Source of the DNA: an uncultured Lachnospiraceae bacterium
Lineage (GTDB): Bacteria > Bacillota > Clostridia > Lachnospirales > Lachnospiraceae
Assembly: GCA_947243855.1 (NCBI GenBank)
Contig: CAMXIK010000015.1
Location: 24,207-88,206 of the forward strand
Length of the DNA: 64,000 bases
Direction of reading: 5' to 3'
The position numbers were made by a program, and so were the translations under genes. Below are positions 52,233 to 60,678 of this stretch, piece by piece; the stretch's first letter is position 1, and each line of letters starts with the position of its first letter. A model generated the notes under the pieces. It did not search any database, was not told the origin of the DNA, and was given only the letters and a program-made list of their open reading frames with translations.

Positions 52233-52945
52233 TTCTTATCCCCCTCTCCCGCTTTTTCATCGTATAATCTGCGCGTACAACCGCTGTCCGAGCAGTTCAT
52301 GCAGTCCGAATTGCAGCCGGACTGAATCTTCGACATATCTTTTCCTTTTCTTTCTCCGGCAATCTTCACCTTATTCTGGATCGCCGTCAATGCCGCCAGC
52401 ACAAAGAACGCGCCGGGCGCCATGATAAAGATGCTGACCGGAACATAGCTTTCCGGCATAATGTGCACGCCAAAAATTTCACCCGCGCCCAGAAGTTCTC
52501 TCACCGCGCCGATACAAGTCAGCGCCACGGAAAAGCCAAGCCCCATGCCGATCCCGTCAAACAGTGACGGAATCACGGGATTCTTGTAAGCATACGCCTC
52601 CGCGCGCCCCAAAATAATACAGTTTACCACGATCAGCGGAATATAAATGCCGAGCGCGTCGTAGAGGAACGGAATAAAGCCCTGCAAAAGCAGTTCCACC
52701 ATCGTCACAAAAGATGCGATAATCACAATAAACGCTGGAATCCTTACCTTATCCGGTATGATGTTACGAAGCAGGGAAATAAACACATTGCTGAGCGCAA
52801 GCACCACCATCGTCGTCAGACCCATACCCAATCCGTTGATCGCCGAAGTCGTCACCGCTAACGTCGGACACATGCCCAACATCAGGACGAAAGTCGGGTT
52901 CTCCTTTACAATACCGTTTACAAGACGTTCCTTTGCACTATTCAT
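52229..52945 (-). CDS. rnfE: Rnf complex subunit E with a Cys-rich C-terminal tail
   Basis: A 238-residue membrane subunit from ATG 52945, behind GGGAGGAGG and overlapping rnfG by 8 bp. Six membrane segments, and the signature NPTFVLMLGMCPTLAVTTSAI with the paired IPLIVVNCIILGRAEAYA. The last ~40 residues are an extra soluble tail containing CNSDCMNCSDSGC (C-x3-C-x2-C-x4-C), a possible metal or Fe-S site not required by the core fold. Confidence 0.96.
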   Translation of the reverse strand: MNSAKERLVNGIVKENPTFVLMLGMCPTLAVTTSAINGLGMGLTTMVVLALSNVFISLLRNIIPDKVRIPAFIVIIASFVTMVELLLQGFIPFLYDALGIYIPLIVVNCIILGRAEAYAYKNPVIPSLFDGIGMGLGFSVALTCIGAVRELLGAGEIFGVHIMPESYVPVSIFIMAPGAFFVLAALTAIQNKVKIAGERKGKDMSKIQSGCNSDCMNCSDSGCTRRLYDEKAGEGDKK

Positions 52946-53543
52946 TTGCACTACCTCCTCCCAAGACTGTCTGGAAATAGTATAATCCTGCATTGACTCC
53001 ATTGGTCACCGCATTCGTCGTGATCGTCGCGCCGGAGATCGCGTCGATCTGATTGTCGGCGGTCGCGCCGTTCTTTGTGTACTCAAATTTCTCCGCCTGT
53101 TTCCCCGCAAACTGCGGCTTCAACACAGCCTCGGCCTGCATGCCAAGACCCGCCGTCTCCGAAATCGAAAGAATTGACATGCCGTTCACGGTTCCATCCA
53201 GACGCACGCCGATGGAAAACTGAATATCCCCGCCGTAGCCTTCCTTTGTGGTCACGGTAATCACATAACCAAGAAGTTCCCCGGAAGCGTCCTTTGCTTC
53301 CATCACCTCATCGATGCTTTCCTGCGCATAGCCCTCTTCATTCCAGCCTGCAGGCAGCGCTTCCACGCCGATCATGCCAAAAGACGCCGCGTCCGCGAAG
53401 ACCTCCTGACACGCCTCCTGCTTCGCCTTCGCCTCCTGCTCTGCAATGGGGGCTTTCGTCACCTGATAAACAATTCCAAGAAGCAGGCCTGCAATCACGG
53501 TAATTACCAGAAGAATCCCGGTATTTTTCATCATCTCCTTCAT
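52938..53543 (-). CDS. rnfG: Rnf complex subunit G
   Basis: A 201-residue protein with one N-terminal membrane helix (about 10-27) and an outside FMN-binding domain. The flavinylation motif is AISGATITTNAV, where a Thr should carry covalent FMN attached by ApbE. It overlaps rnfD by 4 bp. Confidence 0.96.
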   Translation of the reverse strand: MKEMMKNTGILLVITVIAGLLLGIVYQVTKAPIAEQEAKAKQEACQEVFADAASFGMIGVEALPAGWNEEGYAQESIDEVMEAKDASGELLGYVITVTTKEGYGGDIQFSIGVRLDGTVNGMSILSISETAGLGMQAEAVLKPQFAGKQAEKFEYTKNGATADNQIDAISGATITTNAVTNGVNAGLYYFQTVLGGGSANE

Positions 53544-54472
53544 GCCTTCTCTCCTCCTTTCCCAAATGCTTTCGGAAGAGTGATCTTCTCAATCAGCGGC
53601 ACCAAAAGATTACCGATGATGATTGCATAAGACACTCCCTCTGCGGAGGGTCCGAAGATACGGAAGATTCCGGTCAGAATACCAAGCAGAGCACCAAATA
53701 GATACTGGCCCCTTTTCGTGATCGGTCTGGTCACATAATCCGTCGCCATAAAGAACGCGCCAAGCATCAGGCCGCCGCCTGAAAGATGGGCGGATATGTA
53801 CGGCCAATTCATGCCGTGGGCCCCGAAGATACTCACAAAAATTGCCAAAGTCACAATGTAGGTACCCGGAATCCGCAAATCAATGATTCCGAACAAAATC
53901 AAAATGCATGCGCCGACCACAATGGCAATCATGGAGGTCTCGCCGATGGTTCCCGCCGTGCGGCCGATCACCATATCCAGAATATTGACAGCCTCCCCGC
54001 TCTTTAAATTCGCCAGAGGCGTCGCGCCCGTGTAGGCATCGCAGTCAAAATTCGTCATGATGGAGGTAAAGGAAATCAGCAGAAAGCACCGTGCGCCAAG
54101 CGCCGGGTTCATAAAGTTCTGCCCCAGACCGCCAAACAGCATCTTAACCACCAGAATGGCGAACACACCGCCTACCACGCCAATCCACCAAGGTGCGGAC
54201 ACAGGCAGGTTTAACGCCAGAAGCAGTCCAGTCACCACAGCGGAATAATCGCCGATTGTTATTTTTCTCTTACAAATCTTTTCAAACGCAAACTCCGTAA
54301 ACACCGTGGAAGCCACCGTCACAAGAATCAAAAGCAGCGCCTTCGGTCCGAAGTTGTAGATACCAAATCCCGCAGCTGGAAGAAGGGCGATCACCACGGT
54401 CAGCATAATGCTCGCAGTAGTGGACTTCGATCTGACATGAGGGTTGGAAGACACTTTCATTAAATCATTCAT
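53540..54472 (-). CDS. rnfD: Rnf complex subunit D
   Basis: A 310-residue membrane subunit with about nine segments. SNPHVRSKSTTASIMLTVVI at the start and the flavinylation site DAYTGATPLANLKSG mark RnfD, as do NFMNPALGARCFLLISF and GAFFMATDYVTRPITKRGQ. It belongs to the path that couples electron flow to Na+ or H+ movement. It lies 22 bp after rnfC. Confidence 0.97.
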   Translation of the reverse strand: MNDLMKVSSNPHVRSKSTTASIMLTVVIALLPAAGFGIYNFGPKALLLILVTVASTVFTEFAFEKICKRKITIGDYSAVVTGLLLALNLPVSAPWWIGVVGGVFAILVVKMLFGGLGQNFMNPALGARCFLLISFTSIMTNFDCDAYTGATPLANLKSGEAVNILDMVIGRTAGTIGETSMIAIVVGACILILFGIIDLRIPGTYIVTLAIFVSIFGAHGMNWPYISAHLSGGGLMLGAFFMATDYVTRPITKRGQYLFGALLGILTGIFRIFGPSAEGVSYAIIIGNLLVPLIEKITLPKAFGKGGEKA

Positions 54473-54494
54473 CTCTTAAGTCTATGCTCCTTTC

Positions 54495-55811
54495 CTATTT
54501 TTTCTTCTTGGCAAGCAGAATCTTACGCATGGATTTGATATTCTGCGTCAAATGTCTCTTAGCCGGACAGATAAAACTACAGCAGCCGCACTCGCAGCAC
54601 TCCATGCCGTCATGGGCAAGGAACGTTTCCTCGTCCCCGTTTGCCGCGGCAACTGCCAGCAGTTTAGGCACCACCCGTCCCGGACAAACCTCCACACAGC
54701 GGCCGCAATTAATGCATGCGCTTGGCTCCATCTGCGATACCTCGTCCTCTGTCAGACACAGAAGCGCCGAAGCCGTCTTGGTGGTCGGCACATCAAGTCC
54801 AAAGAGGGCGAATCCCATCATGGGGCCTCCTGAAACTACCTTCACTGGCTCCTGCTTAAAGCCCCCTGCCTCCTCTATCAGTTCATGATAATTCGTACCG
54901 ATCCGCACAATAAAGTTACGCGGGTCCGCAATGGCATCCCCAGTCACGGTAACAATCCGATTCATCAGAGGCTTACCCTCGATCACCGCATGGTAGATCG
55001 CCACCACCGTATCCACATTATTTACCACGCATCCGGCGTCCGCAGGCAGCATGGAGGAATTGATGGCCCTTCCCGTAGTGGCATATACGATCTGCCGCTC
55101 CGCGCCCTGCGGATACTTGGTTTTAAGCTCCTTAACGCTGATACGCGGCTCGTCTTTTACAAGATTTTTTAATATTTCAATACAGTCCGGCTTGTTATCT
55201 TCCACCGCCAGAATGCCTCTGGCGTTATCAAACAGCTTCAAAGAAACTTTGAGTCCCCCCACAAGCTTCTCCGGCTCCTCTAACATCCTGCGGTAATCGG
55301 AAGTGAGATAAGGCTCGCACTCCGCACAGTTTGCTATCACATAGTCGATTTTCTCCGGCTCTTTGGGCGAAAGCTTGATGAATGTGGGGAACCCGGCCCC
55401 TCCCATACCTACGATACCAGCCTCCTTCACGCACTCGATGATTTCCTCTTTCGTCATCTCTTCGAGCGGCTTCCGTTTCGGATACTCTACCTCCTCATAG
55501 AGGCCGTCATTTTCAATCACAATGCTCATCACGCTGTCACCTGTGACAACGCGCCTTGGCTCTATCGCCTTTACCGTACCCGATACCGTCGCATAAATAG
55601 GCGCGGACACAAAGCCGCCCGCCTCCGCGATCTTCTGTCCCGTCAATACCTTGTCGCCCTTCTCTACGATAGGTTTTGCGGGCGCACCGATATGCTGGGA
55701 CAACGGATATACCAGATCTCCCTTGGGCAGCACAGCCTTGATTGGCTTATCCTTAGACAGATCTTTGCCATCATAGGGATGTATGCCGCCGTTAAATGTT
55801 CGTTTTGCCAT
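54495..55811 (-). CDS. rnfC: Rnf complex subunit C
   Basis: RnfC is the peripheral NADH-handling subunit. The 438-residue protein from ATG 55811 shows GGIHPYDGKDLSKDKPI, the NADH/FMN site GIVGMGGAGFPTFIKL, SCV-type NCAECEPYLTSDYR and GGPMMGFAL. Two 4Fe-4S motifs, CINCGRCVEVCPGR and CCECGCCSFICPAKRHL, lie near the C-terminus. It is the first gene of rnfCDGEAB and the 149-bp upstream gap must hold the promoter. Confidence 0.97.
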   Translation of the reverse strand: MAKRTFNGGIHPYDGKDLSKDKPIKAVLPKGDLVYPLSQHIGAPAKPIVEKGDKVLTGQKIAEAGGFVSAPIYATVSGTVKAIEPRRVVTGDSVMSIVIENDGLYEEVEYPKRKPLEEMTKEEIIECVKEAGIVGMGGAGFPTFIKLSPKEPEKIDYVIANCAECEPYLTSDYRRMLEEPEKLVGGLKVSLKLFDNARGILAVEDNKPDCIEILKNLVKDEPRISVKELKTKYPQGAERQIVYATTGRAINSSMLPADAGCVVNNVDTVVAIYHAVIEGKPLMNRIVTVTGDAIADPRNFIVRIGTNYHELIEEAGGFKQEPVKVVSGGPMMGFALFGLDVPTTKTASALLCLTEDEVSQMEPSACINCGRCVEVCPGRVVPKLLAVAAANGDEETFLAHDGMECCECGCCSFICPAKRHLTQNIKSMRKILLAKKKK

Positions 55812-55960
55812 ACCTGTAACCTTGCTCCTTTCACGTTCCATTCTTCCCTTGGGTCCGATTGAACCGCTACTATAAATATACTATTTTTCGACGAAAAAAA
55901 CTACTGCTAATTCAAAAAATATGTTAAGATGTACTCATCCAAATAATTCGGAGGTAGCCC

Positions 55961-57064
55961 ATGCAAATTATAAATCGTACTCTGGAATCGTTCAAAATTA
56001 ATTATCCTTTGGAGCGGATCGCTCCCTTAGAAAAAATTTTATTTGTAGATATTGAAACCACGGGCTTTACCGCAAAAACCTCTTCCCTGTATCTGATCGG
56101 CGCTGCCTTTTATACGGAGGGAACATGGCAGATCAGACAGTGGTTTTGTGAAAATCCCATAGAAGAGCCGGCTCTGCTTGAGGCTTTCTTTTCGTTTGCC
56201 GCCTCCTACACCCACCTGATTCACTTTAACGGCAACAATTTTGATCTGCCCTATCTGCTTCAAAAATGCGGGCAGTATCGGTTACCGTACCATTTTGACA
56301 ATTTTGCGGGCATTGATCTGTATAAACGGATTTCCCCTTATAAAGCCTTTCTGCATGTTCCAAACTGCAAGCAGAAATCCCTTGAAAACCTCCTCGGTAT
56401 TCACAGGGAAGACCGCTATAACGGCGGAGATCTGATTGAAGTATACTGTAACTATGTGAGAAATCCTTCAAAAGACGCCCGCTCCTTTCTTCTATTACAT
56501 AACAGCGACGACATGAAAGGCATGCTGCAGATTCTTCCTCTCTTAGCGTTCTATGACCTTTTTAACGGGGATATTCGTGCAAAAAAAGTACAGTCAAACA
56601 GTTATGTTGACTATAATGGTCAGGAAAAATTGGAGCTTTTGATGAAATTGCTTCTGCCAACGGCTCTTCCCATTCCGATCGCCAATTTGGCAAACGGATG
56701 TTATTTCAGCGCCGAAAAAAACGAGGCCATCCTAAAAGCGCCTCTTTATGAAGAAGAAATGAAATATTTTTATTCCGGCTATAAGGATTATTACTATTTG
56801 CCGGAGGAAGATATTGCTCTACACAAATCGGTGTCCTCCTTCGTAGACAGGTCCCACCGCATACAGGCCACGGCGTCCACCTGTTACACGAGAAAATACG
56901 GCCTTTTCCTGCCCCAGTGGGATATTTTCATCGAACCCTTCTTCAAACGAGACTATCAGAGCAGAGAATTCTTTTTTGAACTGACGGACGAACGGAAAAC
57001 GGATCGGGAATTCTTTTCCCGTTACGCCCAGTATCTGCTTGCAAAGATGGCGAAAACCTACTAA
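55961..57064 (+). CDS. YprB-type RNase H-like exonuclease domain protein
   Basis: The 367-residue protein opens with a 3'-5' exonuclease core: KILFVDIETTGFTA (exo I, DxE), LIHFNGNNFDLPYLLQ (exo II, N-x-x-x-F-D) and LLHNSDDMKGMLQIL (exo III, with Asp). Pfam knows it as an RNase_H_2/YprB domain. The C-terminal ~150 residues are unassigned. The start is behind GGAGG. It probably acts in DNA or RNA processing; no partner is adjacent. Confidence 0.85.
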   Translation: MQIINRTLESFKINYPLERIAPLEKILFVDIETTGFTAKTSSLYLIGAAFYTEGTWQIRQWFCENPIEEPALLEAFFSFAASYTHLIHFNGNNFDLPYLLQKCGQYRLPYHFDNFAGIDLYKRISPYKAFLHVPNCKQKSLENLLGIHREDRYNGGDLIEVYCNYVRNPSKDARSFLLLHNSDDMKGMLQILPLLAFYDLFNGDIRAKKVQSNSYVDYNGQEKLELLMKLLLPTALPIPIANLANGCYFSAEKNEAILKAPLYEEEMKYFYSGYKDYYYLPEEDIALHKSVSSFVDRSHRIQATASTCYTRKYGLFLPQWDIFIEPFFKRDYQSREFFFELTDERKTDREFFSRYAQYLLAKMAKTY

Positions 57065-57113
57065 AGCACACATCCTGTCTCTGCCATTTTTTGACTCTGC
57101 TTATACGCGCAAA

Positions 57114-57140
57114 AAGGCAGCGACCCAAAATCGCTGCCTT
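57114..57140. terminator. Bidirectional terminator between yprB-like gene and cheR
   Basis: AAGGCAGCGA (57114-57123) and TCGCTGCCTT (57131-57140) form a perfect 10-bp stem. On the minus strand it runs into TTTTTG, serving cheR. Confidence 0.75.
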
Positions 57141-57172
57141 AACATTTGTTTATTTGTCTCCGAAGCCCTGAT

Positions 57173-57952
57173 TTAGACGGGCTTCTGATAGAAGAAAGAA
57201 TTTTTCCGGTCAAATCCCACATCCCTGTAATTAATAATCTGCTCCGTACTGCCAATAAACAGATATCCGCCCGGTTTCAAGCTCTTCTGGAACTTGCGGA
57301 ATACCTCGTCCTTCGCTTCTTCCGTAAAATAAATCAACACATTACGACACACAATCAAATGAAAATCTGTCGGATATGTATCTTTTAAGAGGTTGTGCTC
57401 CCTAAATTCCACTCTAGACTTCACTTCTTCGGAAATCTGATAGGATGGCCCGATCTTCGTAAAGAATTTCTTTTTCAGATCGGCGGGCACACCTGCCACG
57501 CTCTTCTCTCCGTATAATCCCAATTTAGCCTTCTCAATTACCTGCTTATCCAAATCGGTCGCATAGATCTTAATCTGATTGATCGGCAGATGTTTTGACA
57601 ATGCCATTACCAGAGAGTAAGGCTCATCGCCAGTAGAACATGCCGCGCTCCAAATCTTTAAACTCTTACCATAGCGCTTAATCAACTCCGGAAAAACATC
57701 CTTATCCAGAAGCTCCCACTGATCTACATTTCTGTAAAACTCAGATACATTGATTGTGAGATAGTTGACAAACTCCTCAAATCTTGCCGTGTCCGTCTTC
57801 AAAAGGGAAACATAATTTTCATAACCCACAACCTTATTCTTGGAAATCAGCGTGTCAATTCGACGCTTCATCTGCTTTTCTTTATAGGCGTTTAGATCAA
57901 TCTTGGTAAGGTCGTAAACCGCTTTCTTAAAGTACTCGTAATCATATGCCAT
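57173..57952 (-). CDS. cheR: CheR chemoreceptor glutamate methyltransferase
   Basis: CheR methylates Glu residues of chemoreceptors with SAM. The 259-residue protein has the N-terminal helical CheR_N domain (about 1-70; YEYFKKAVYDLTKIDL) and the catalytic domain with LKIWSAACSTGDEPYSLVMAL, IYATDLDKQVIEKAK, FHLIVCRNVLIYF and LKPGGYLFIGSTEQI. No other chemotaxis gene is nearby. With the flagellin-like gene it hints at motility genes elsewhere. Confidence 0.95.
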   Translation of the reverse strand: MAYDYEYFKKAVYDLTKIDLNAYKEKQMKRRIDTLISKNKVVGYENYVSLLKTDTARFEEFVNYLTINVSEFYRNVDQWELLDKDVFPELIKRYGKSLKIWSAACSTGDEPYSLVMALSKHLPINQIKIYATDLDKQVIEKAKLGLYGEKSVAGVPADLKKKFFTKIGPSYQISEEVKSRVEFREHNLLKDTYPTDFHLIVCRNVLIYFTEEAKDEVFRKFQKSLKPGGYLFIGSTEQIINYRDVGFDRKNSFFYQKPV

Positions 57953-58021
57953 GAATACTCACCGTCCCTTATACTATTATGATATGATATATTGGCCTGC
58001 GAAAATGCAAATTCTATGAAC

Positions 58022-59161
58022 TTACTCTGCGTCCTCACTCTCTTCCGCGATTACCGCATCGATATCTACCGATACCACATCCTCATCTTCGGCTTTCTCC
58101 GCCTTAGGCTCCGCAAACATAGCCTTAATGCTCAGGCTGATCTTCTTATCGGCTTCGTTAAAGTCCACAACCTTGGCAGTCACTTCCTCACCGCTCTTCA
58201 AAACATCCGAAGGCTTTTCAATATGTTCTTTCGAAATCTGCGATACATGCAGCAACGCGTCAATACCGGGCTCAAGCTCGATAAATGCGCCAAAATCCGT
58301 CATACGCGCTACCCGGCCTGTCACTACGGAGCCAACCGCATACTTGTCCGCCGCGTTCTTCCAAGGATTCTGATCTTCAAACTTAAGGCTCAGGGCAATC
58401 TTAGTGCCGGAAATATCCTTAATAAGCACCTTTACCACGTCGCCAACCTTAAATACCTTTTTCGGATTCTCGACTCTGCCCCAAGACATCTCGGAGATAT
58501 GGAGCAGACCGTCGCAGCCGCCCAGATCGATGAACGCGCCGAAATCGGTTACGTTCTTAACCGTGCCTTCCACGGTATCGCCCACTTTGATGGTCTCAAA
58601 GAGCTTCTTCTGCAGCTCCGCCTTCTCCTCAAGGATTAACTGCTTTCTGTCTCCGATATATCTTCTTCTCTTCGGGTTGTACTCGCTGATGACAAACTGG
58701 ATCTCCTGACCTGCATATTTGGTCAGATCCTTCTCATACGTATCTGATACAAGGCTTGCCGGAATGAAAATTCTCACTTCCTCCACCACGACGCTTAAGC
58801 CGCCGTCCAATACCTGCGCCACCTTGGCTGTCAGCACTTCCCTGTTCTCATAAGCCTCCTCAATCCGCTTATTCCCTCTGTCTGCGGCAAGACGCTTATA
58901 GGTCAAAAGAACCTGTCCCTCGCCGTCGTTTACCTTGAGCACCTTTACCTCCATGGTGTCTCCCGGCTTCGCAATGGTTGTCAAATCAACATTAGGTTCA
59001 TTTGTATATTCATGTCTGGTGAGAACACCGTCTGACTTATATCCGATGTTGAGAATAATCTCTTCCGGTTTTACATCAATAACCGTACCTTCAACAACCT
59101 CTCCTGTGTGTATTGTCTTAAAAGACTCGTCTAACATTTGTTCAAAAGTTAATTCTGACAT
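58022..59161 (-). CDS. rpsA: S1-domain protein, ribosomal protein S1 homologue
   Basis: The 379-residue protein starts at ATG 59161 behind GAGGAGG, inside the end of ispH (20-bp overlap). It has four S1 RNA-binding repeats: about 15-85 (GEVVEGTVIDVKPEEIILNIG), 100-165, 185-255 (GDTVEGTVKNVTDFGAFIDLGG) and 270-340 (GSVVTGRVARMTDFGAFIELEPG). The acidic tail ends in EESEDAE. The four-repeat form is usual for Firmicutes, where S1 is shorter than the six-repeat E. coli protein. Confidence 0.93.
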   Translation of the reverse strand: MSELTFEQMLDESFKTIHTGEVVEGTVIDVKPEEIILNIGYKSDGVLTRHEYTNEPNVDLTTIAKPGDTMEVKVLKVNDGEGQVLLTYKRLAADRGNKRIEEAYENREVLTAKVAQVLDGGLSVVVEEVRIFIPASLVSDTYEKDLTKYAGQEIQFVISEYNPKRRRYIGDRKQLILEEKAELQKKLFETIKVGDTVEGTVKNVTDFGAFIDLGGCDGLLHISEMSWGRVENPKKVFKVGDVVKVLIKDISGTKIALSLKFEDQNPWKNAADKYAVGSVVTGRVARMTDFGAFIELEPGIDALLHVSQISKEHIEKPSDVLKSGEEVTAKVVDFNEADKKISLSIKAMFAEPKAEKAEDEDVVSVDIDAVIAEESEDAE

Positions 59162-60011
59162 AATTTTGAACCTCCTCGATAATATTGTTTGGGGTGGAAG
59201 CCCCTGCTGTAATACCCACCAGTCGGACAGATTTAGGTAATTGTAAATGCAAGTCATCGAGTGTCTGTATATAGTAGGTCATCCGGCACTCCTGCCTGCA
59301 TATCTCATAGAGTTTCCTTGTGTTAGAACTATGATTCCCACCTATTACTATCATTACATCAACCCGAGCCGCAAGTTCTCTGGCCTCGGCTTGTCGCACT
59401 TCCGTAGCGTTACATACAGTATTCACAACACTACCATTGTAACCTTTTTGATTGAAAATTTCAACCACATCTTGAAATTTCTTGTAGTTAAATGTCGTTT
59501 GCGAAACAATGCACAATTCCTCACCGTCCCGGCGAACGAACTTTTCCGCCTCTTTCACGGATTCGATAATATAGGTGGAAGCGCCAGACCACCCTCTGAT
59601 GCCCTCTACTTCCGGATGTCCCGCGTTTCCCACAATGATAATGCTCTTGCCTGCCGCGCTCTCCCGCTCCACCGTAGTGTGAATCCGCTTGACAAAAGGA
59701 CAGGTGGCGTCTACCACCTCAAACCCAAGCTCCTGCAGCTTTTCGTAAACGCGTTTCTCTACCCCGTGAGAACGGATAATCACCGTGCCTCTCTCTGCTG
59801 CTGGAAGAGCCTCCGCCTCCTCGAGAGACGAGAGCACTTCCACGCCCCTCTCCTGGAGATCGCGAACCACCTCCTCGTTATGTATGATCGGCCCGAAGGT
59901 GTAAATCGGCCCGCCGTCTTTCTTGCGGTTCTCGATCTGCTCATACACGGTATCCACCGCGCGTTTCACGCCAAAACAAAAACCCGCGTGCTCCGCCAGA
60001 ATCACTTCCAT
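59142..60011 (-). CDS. ispH: 4-hydroxy-3-methylbut-2-enyl diphosphate reductase
   Basis: IspH performs the last step of the MEP isoprenoid pathway with a 4Fe-4S cluster. The 289-residue protein has the cluster Cys in AEHAGFCFGVKRAVDTVY, DATCPFVKRIHTTVE and VNTVCNATEVRQAEA, plus GNAGHPEVEGIRGW, SQTTFNYKKF and GGNHSSNTRKLYEICR. It follows cmk by 4 bp and overlaps the S1 gene. In several clostridia ispH and the S1 gene are fused; here they are separate but overlapping. Confidence 0.97.
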   Translation of the reverse strand: MEVILAEHAGFCFGVKRAVDTVYEQIENRKKDGGPIYTFGPIIHNEEVVRDLQERGVEVLSSLEEAEALPAAERGTVIIRSHGVEKRVYEKLQELGFEVVDATCPFVKRIHTTVERESAAGKSIIIVGNAGHPEVEGIRGWSGASTYIIESVKEAEKFVRRDGEELCIVSQTTFNYKKFQDVVEIFNQKGYNGSVVNTVCNATEVRQAEARELAARVDVMIVIGGNHSSNTRKLYEICRQECRMTYYIQTLDDLHLQLPKSVRLVGITAGASTPNNIIEEVQNYVRINF

Positions 60012-60015
60012 AGCC

Positions 60016-60672
60016 CTAAACCTCCCCGGGACATAAGGCGATGATGGCCTCCGCCACCTCGTCGATCGTCATGTGGGAAGAATCGATCAGCACGGCGTCT
60101 TCCGCCTGTTTGAGGGGCGAAATCTCCCTCGTCATATCCTGACGGTCACGCTCGATAATATCCTTCTCAATCGTAGCCAGATCGCAAGCCTCACCCTTAT
60201 CCGTAAGCTCTTTGTAACGGCGCAGCGCCCTCTCGTGGCTGTCCGCCGTCAGATAGACCTTCACCTGTGCCTGCGGCAGCACACAGGTACCGATATCGCG
60301 GCCGTCCATCACCACATCCGCATCCGCCGCCAGCTTCTGCTGCAGCTCCACCAGCTTTTTCCGCACTCTGGGGTTGGGGCTGCTGACCGAAGCCATCCTG
60401 CCCACCTCTTCCGTGCGGATATAGGGGTTTACATTCTCACCGTTTAAGTACACAACCTGTTCCCCGTTCTCATAGCCGATGGTGATATCCGCCCCCTCGC
60501 ACTTCTCGTCAATCTGATCGGGCGCCGCCTTCTCCCGCAGCAGATACAAGGCCATGGCGCGGTACATCGCTCCCGTGTCCACGTATATGTACCCCTTCTT
60601 CGCCGCTATCTTCTTTGCAATCGTGCTCTTTCCCGCGCCTGCCGGCCCGTCTATCGCTATATTAAATCCCAT
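60016..60672 (-). CDS. cmk: Cytidylate kinase
   Basis: Cmk phosphorylates CMP and dCMP. The 218-residue protein has the P-loop IAIDGPAGAGKSTIAKKIA, YVDTGAMYRAMALYLL, ADVVMDGRDIGTCVLPQAQVKVYLTADSHERALRRY and SPLKQAEDAVLIDSSHMT. It sits in the order rpiR-flavoprotein-cmk-ispH-rpsA with gaps of only 4-6 bp. Confidence 0.97.
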   Translation of the reverse strand: MGFNIAIDGPAGAGKSTIAKKIAAKKGYIYVDTGAMYRAMALYLLREKAAPDQIDEKCEGADITIGYENGEQVVYLNGENVNPYIRTEEVGRMASVSSPNPRVRKKLVELQQKLAADADVVMDGRDIGTCVLPQAQVKVYLTADSHERALRRYKELTDKGEACDLATIEKDIIERDRQDMTREISPLKQAEDAVLIDSSHMTIDEVAEAIIALCPGEV

Positions 60673-60678
60673 ATTCCT

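Noticed and set aside
59247..60044. A 265-codon plus-strand frame opposite ispH
   Set aside because: Antisense to ispH, with no ribosome binding site or recognised domain.
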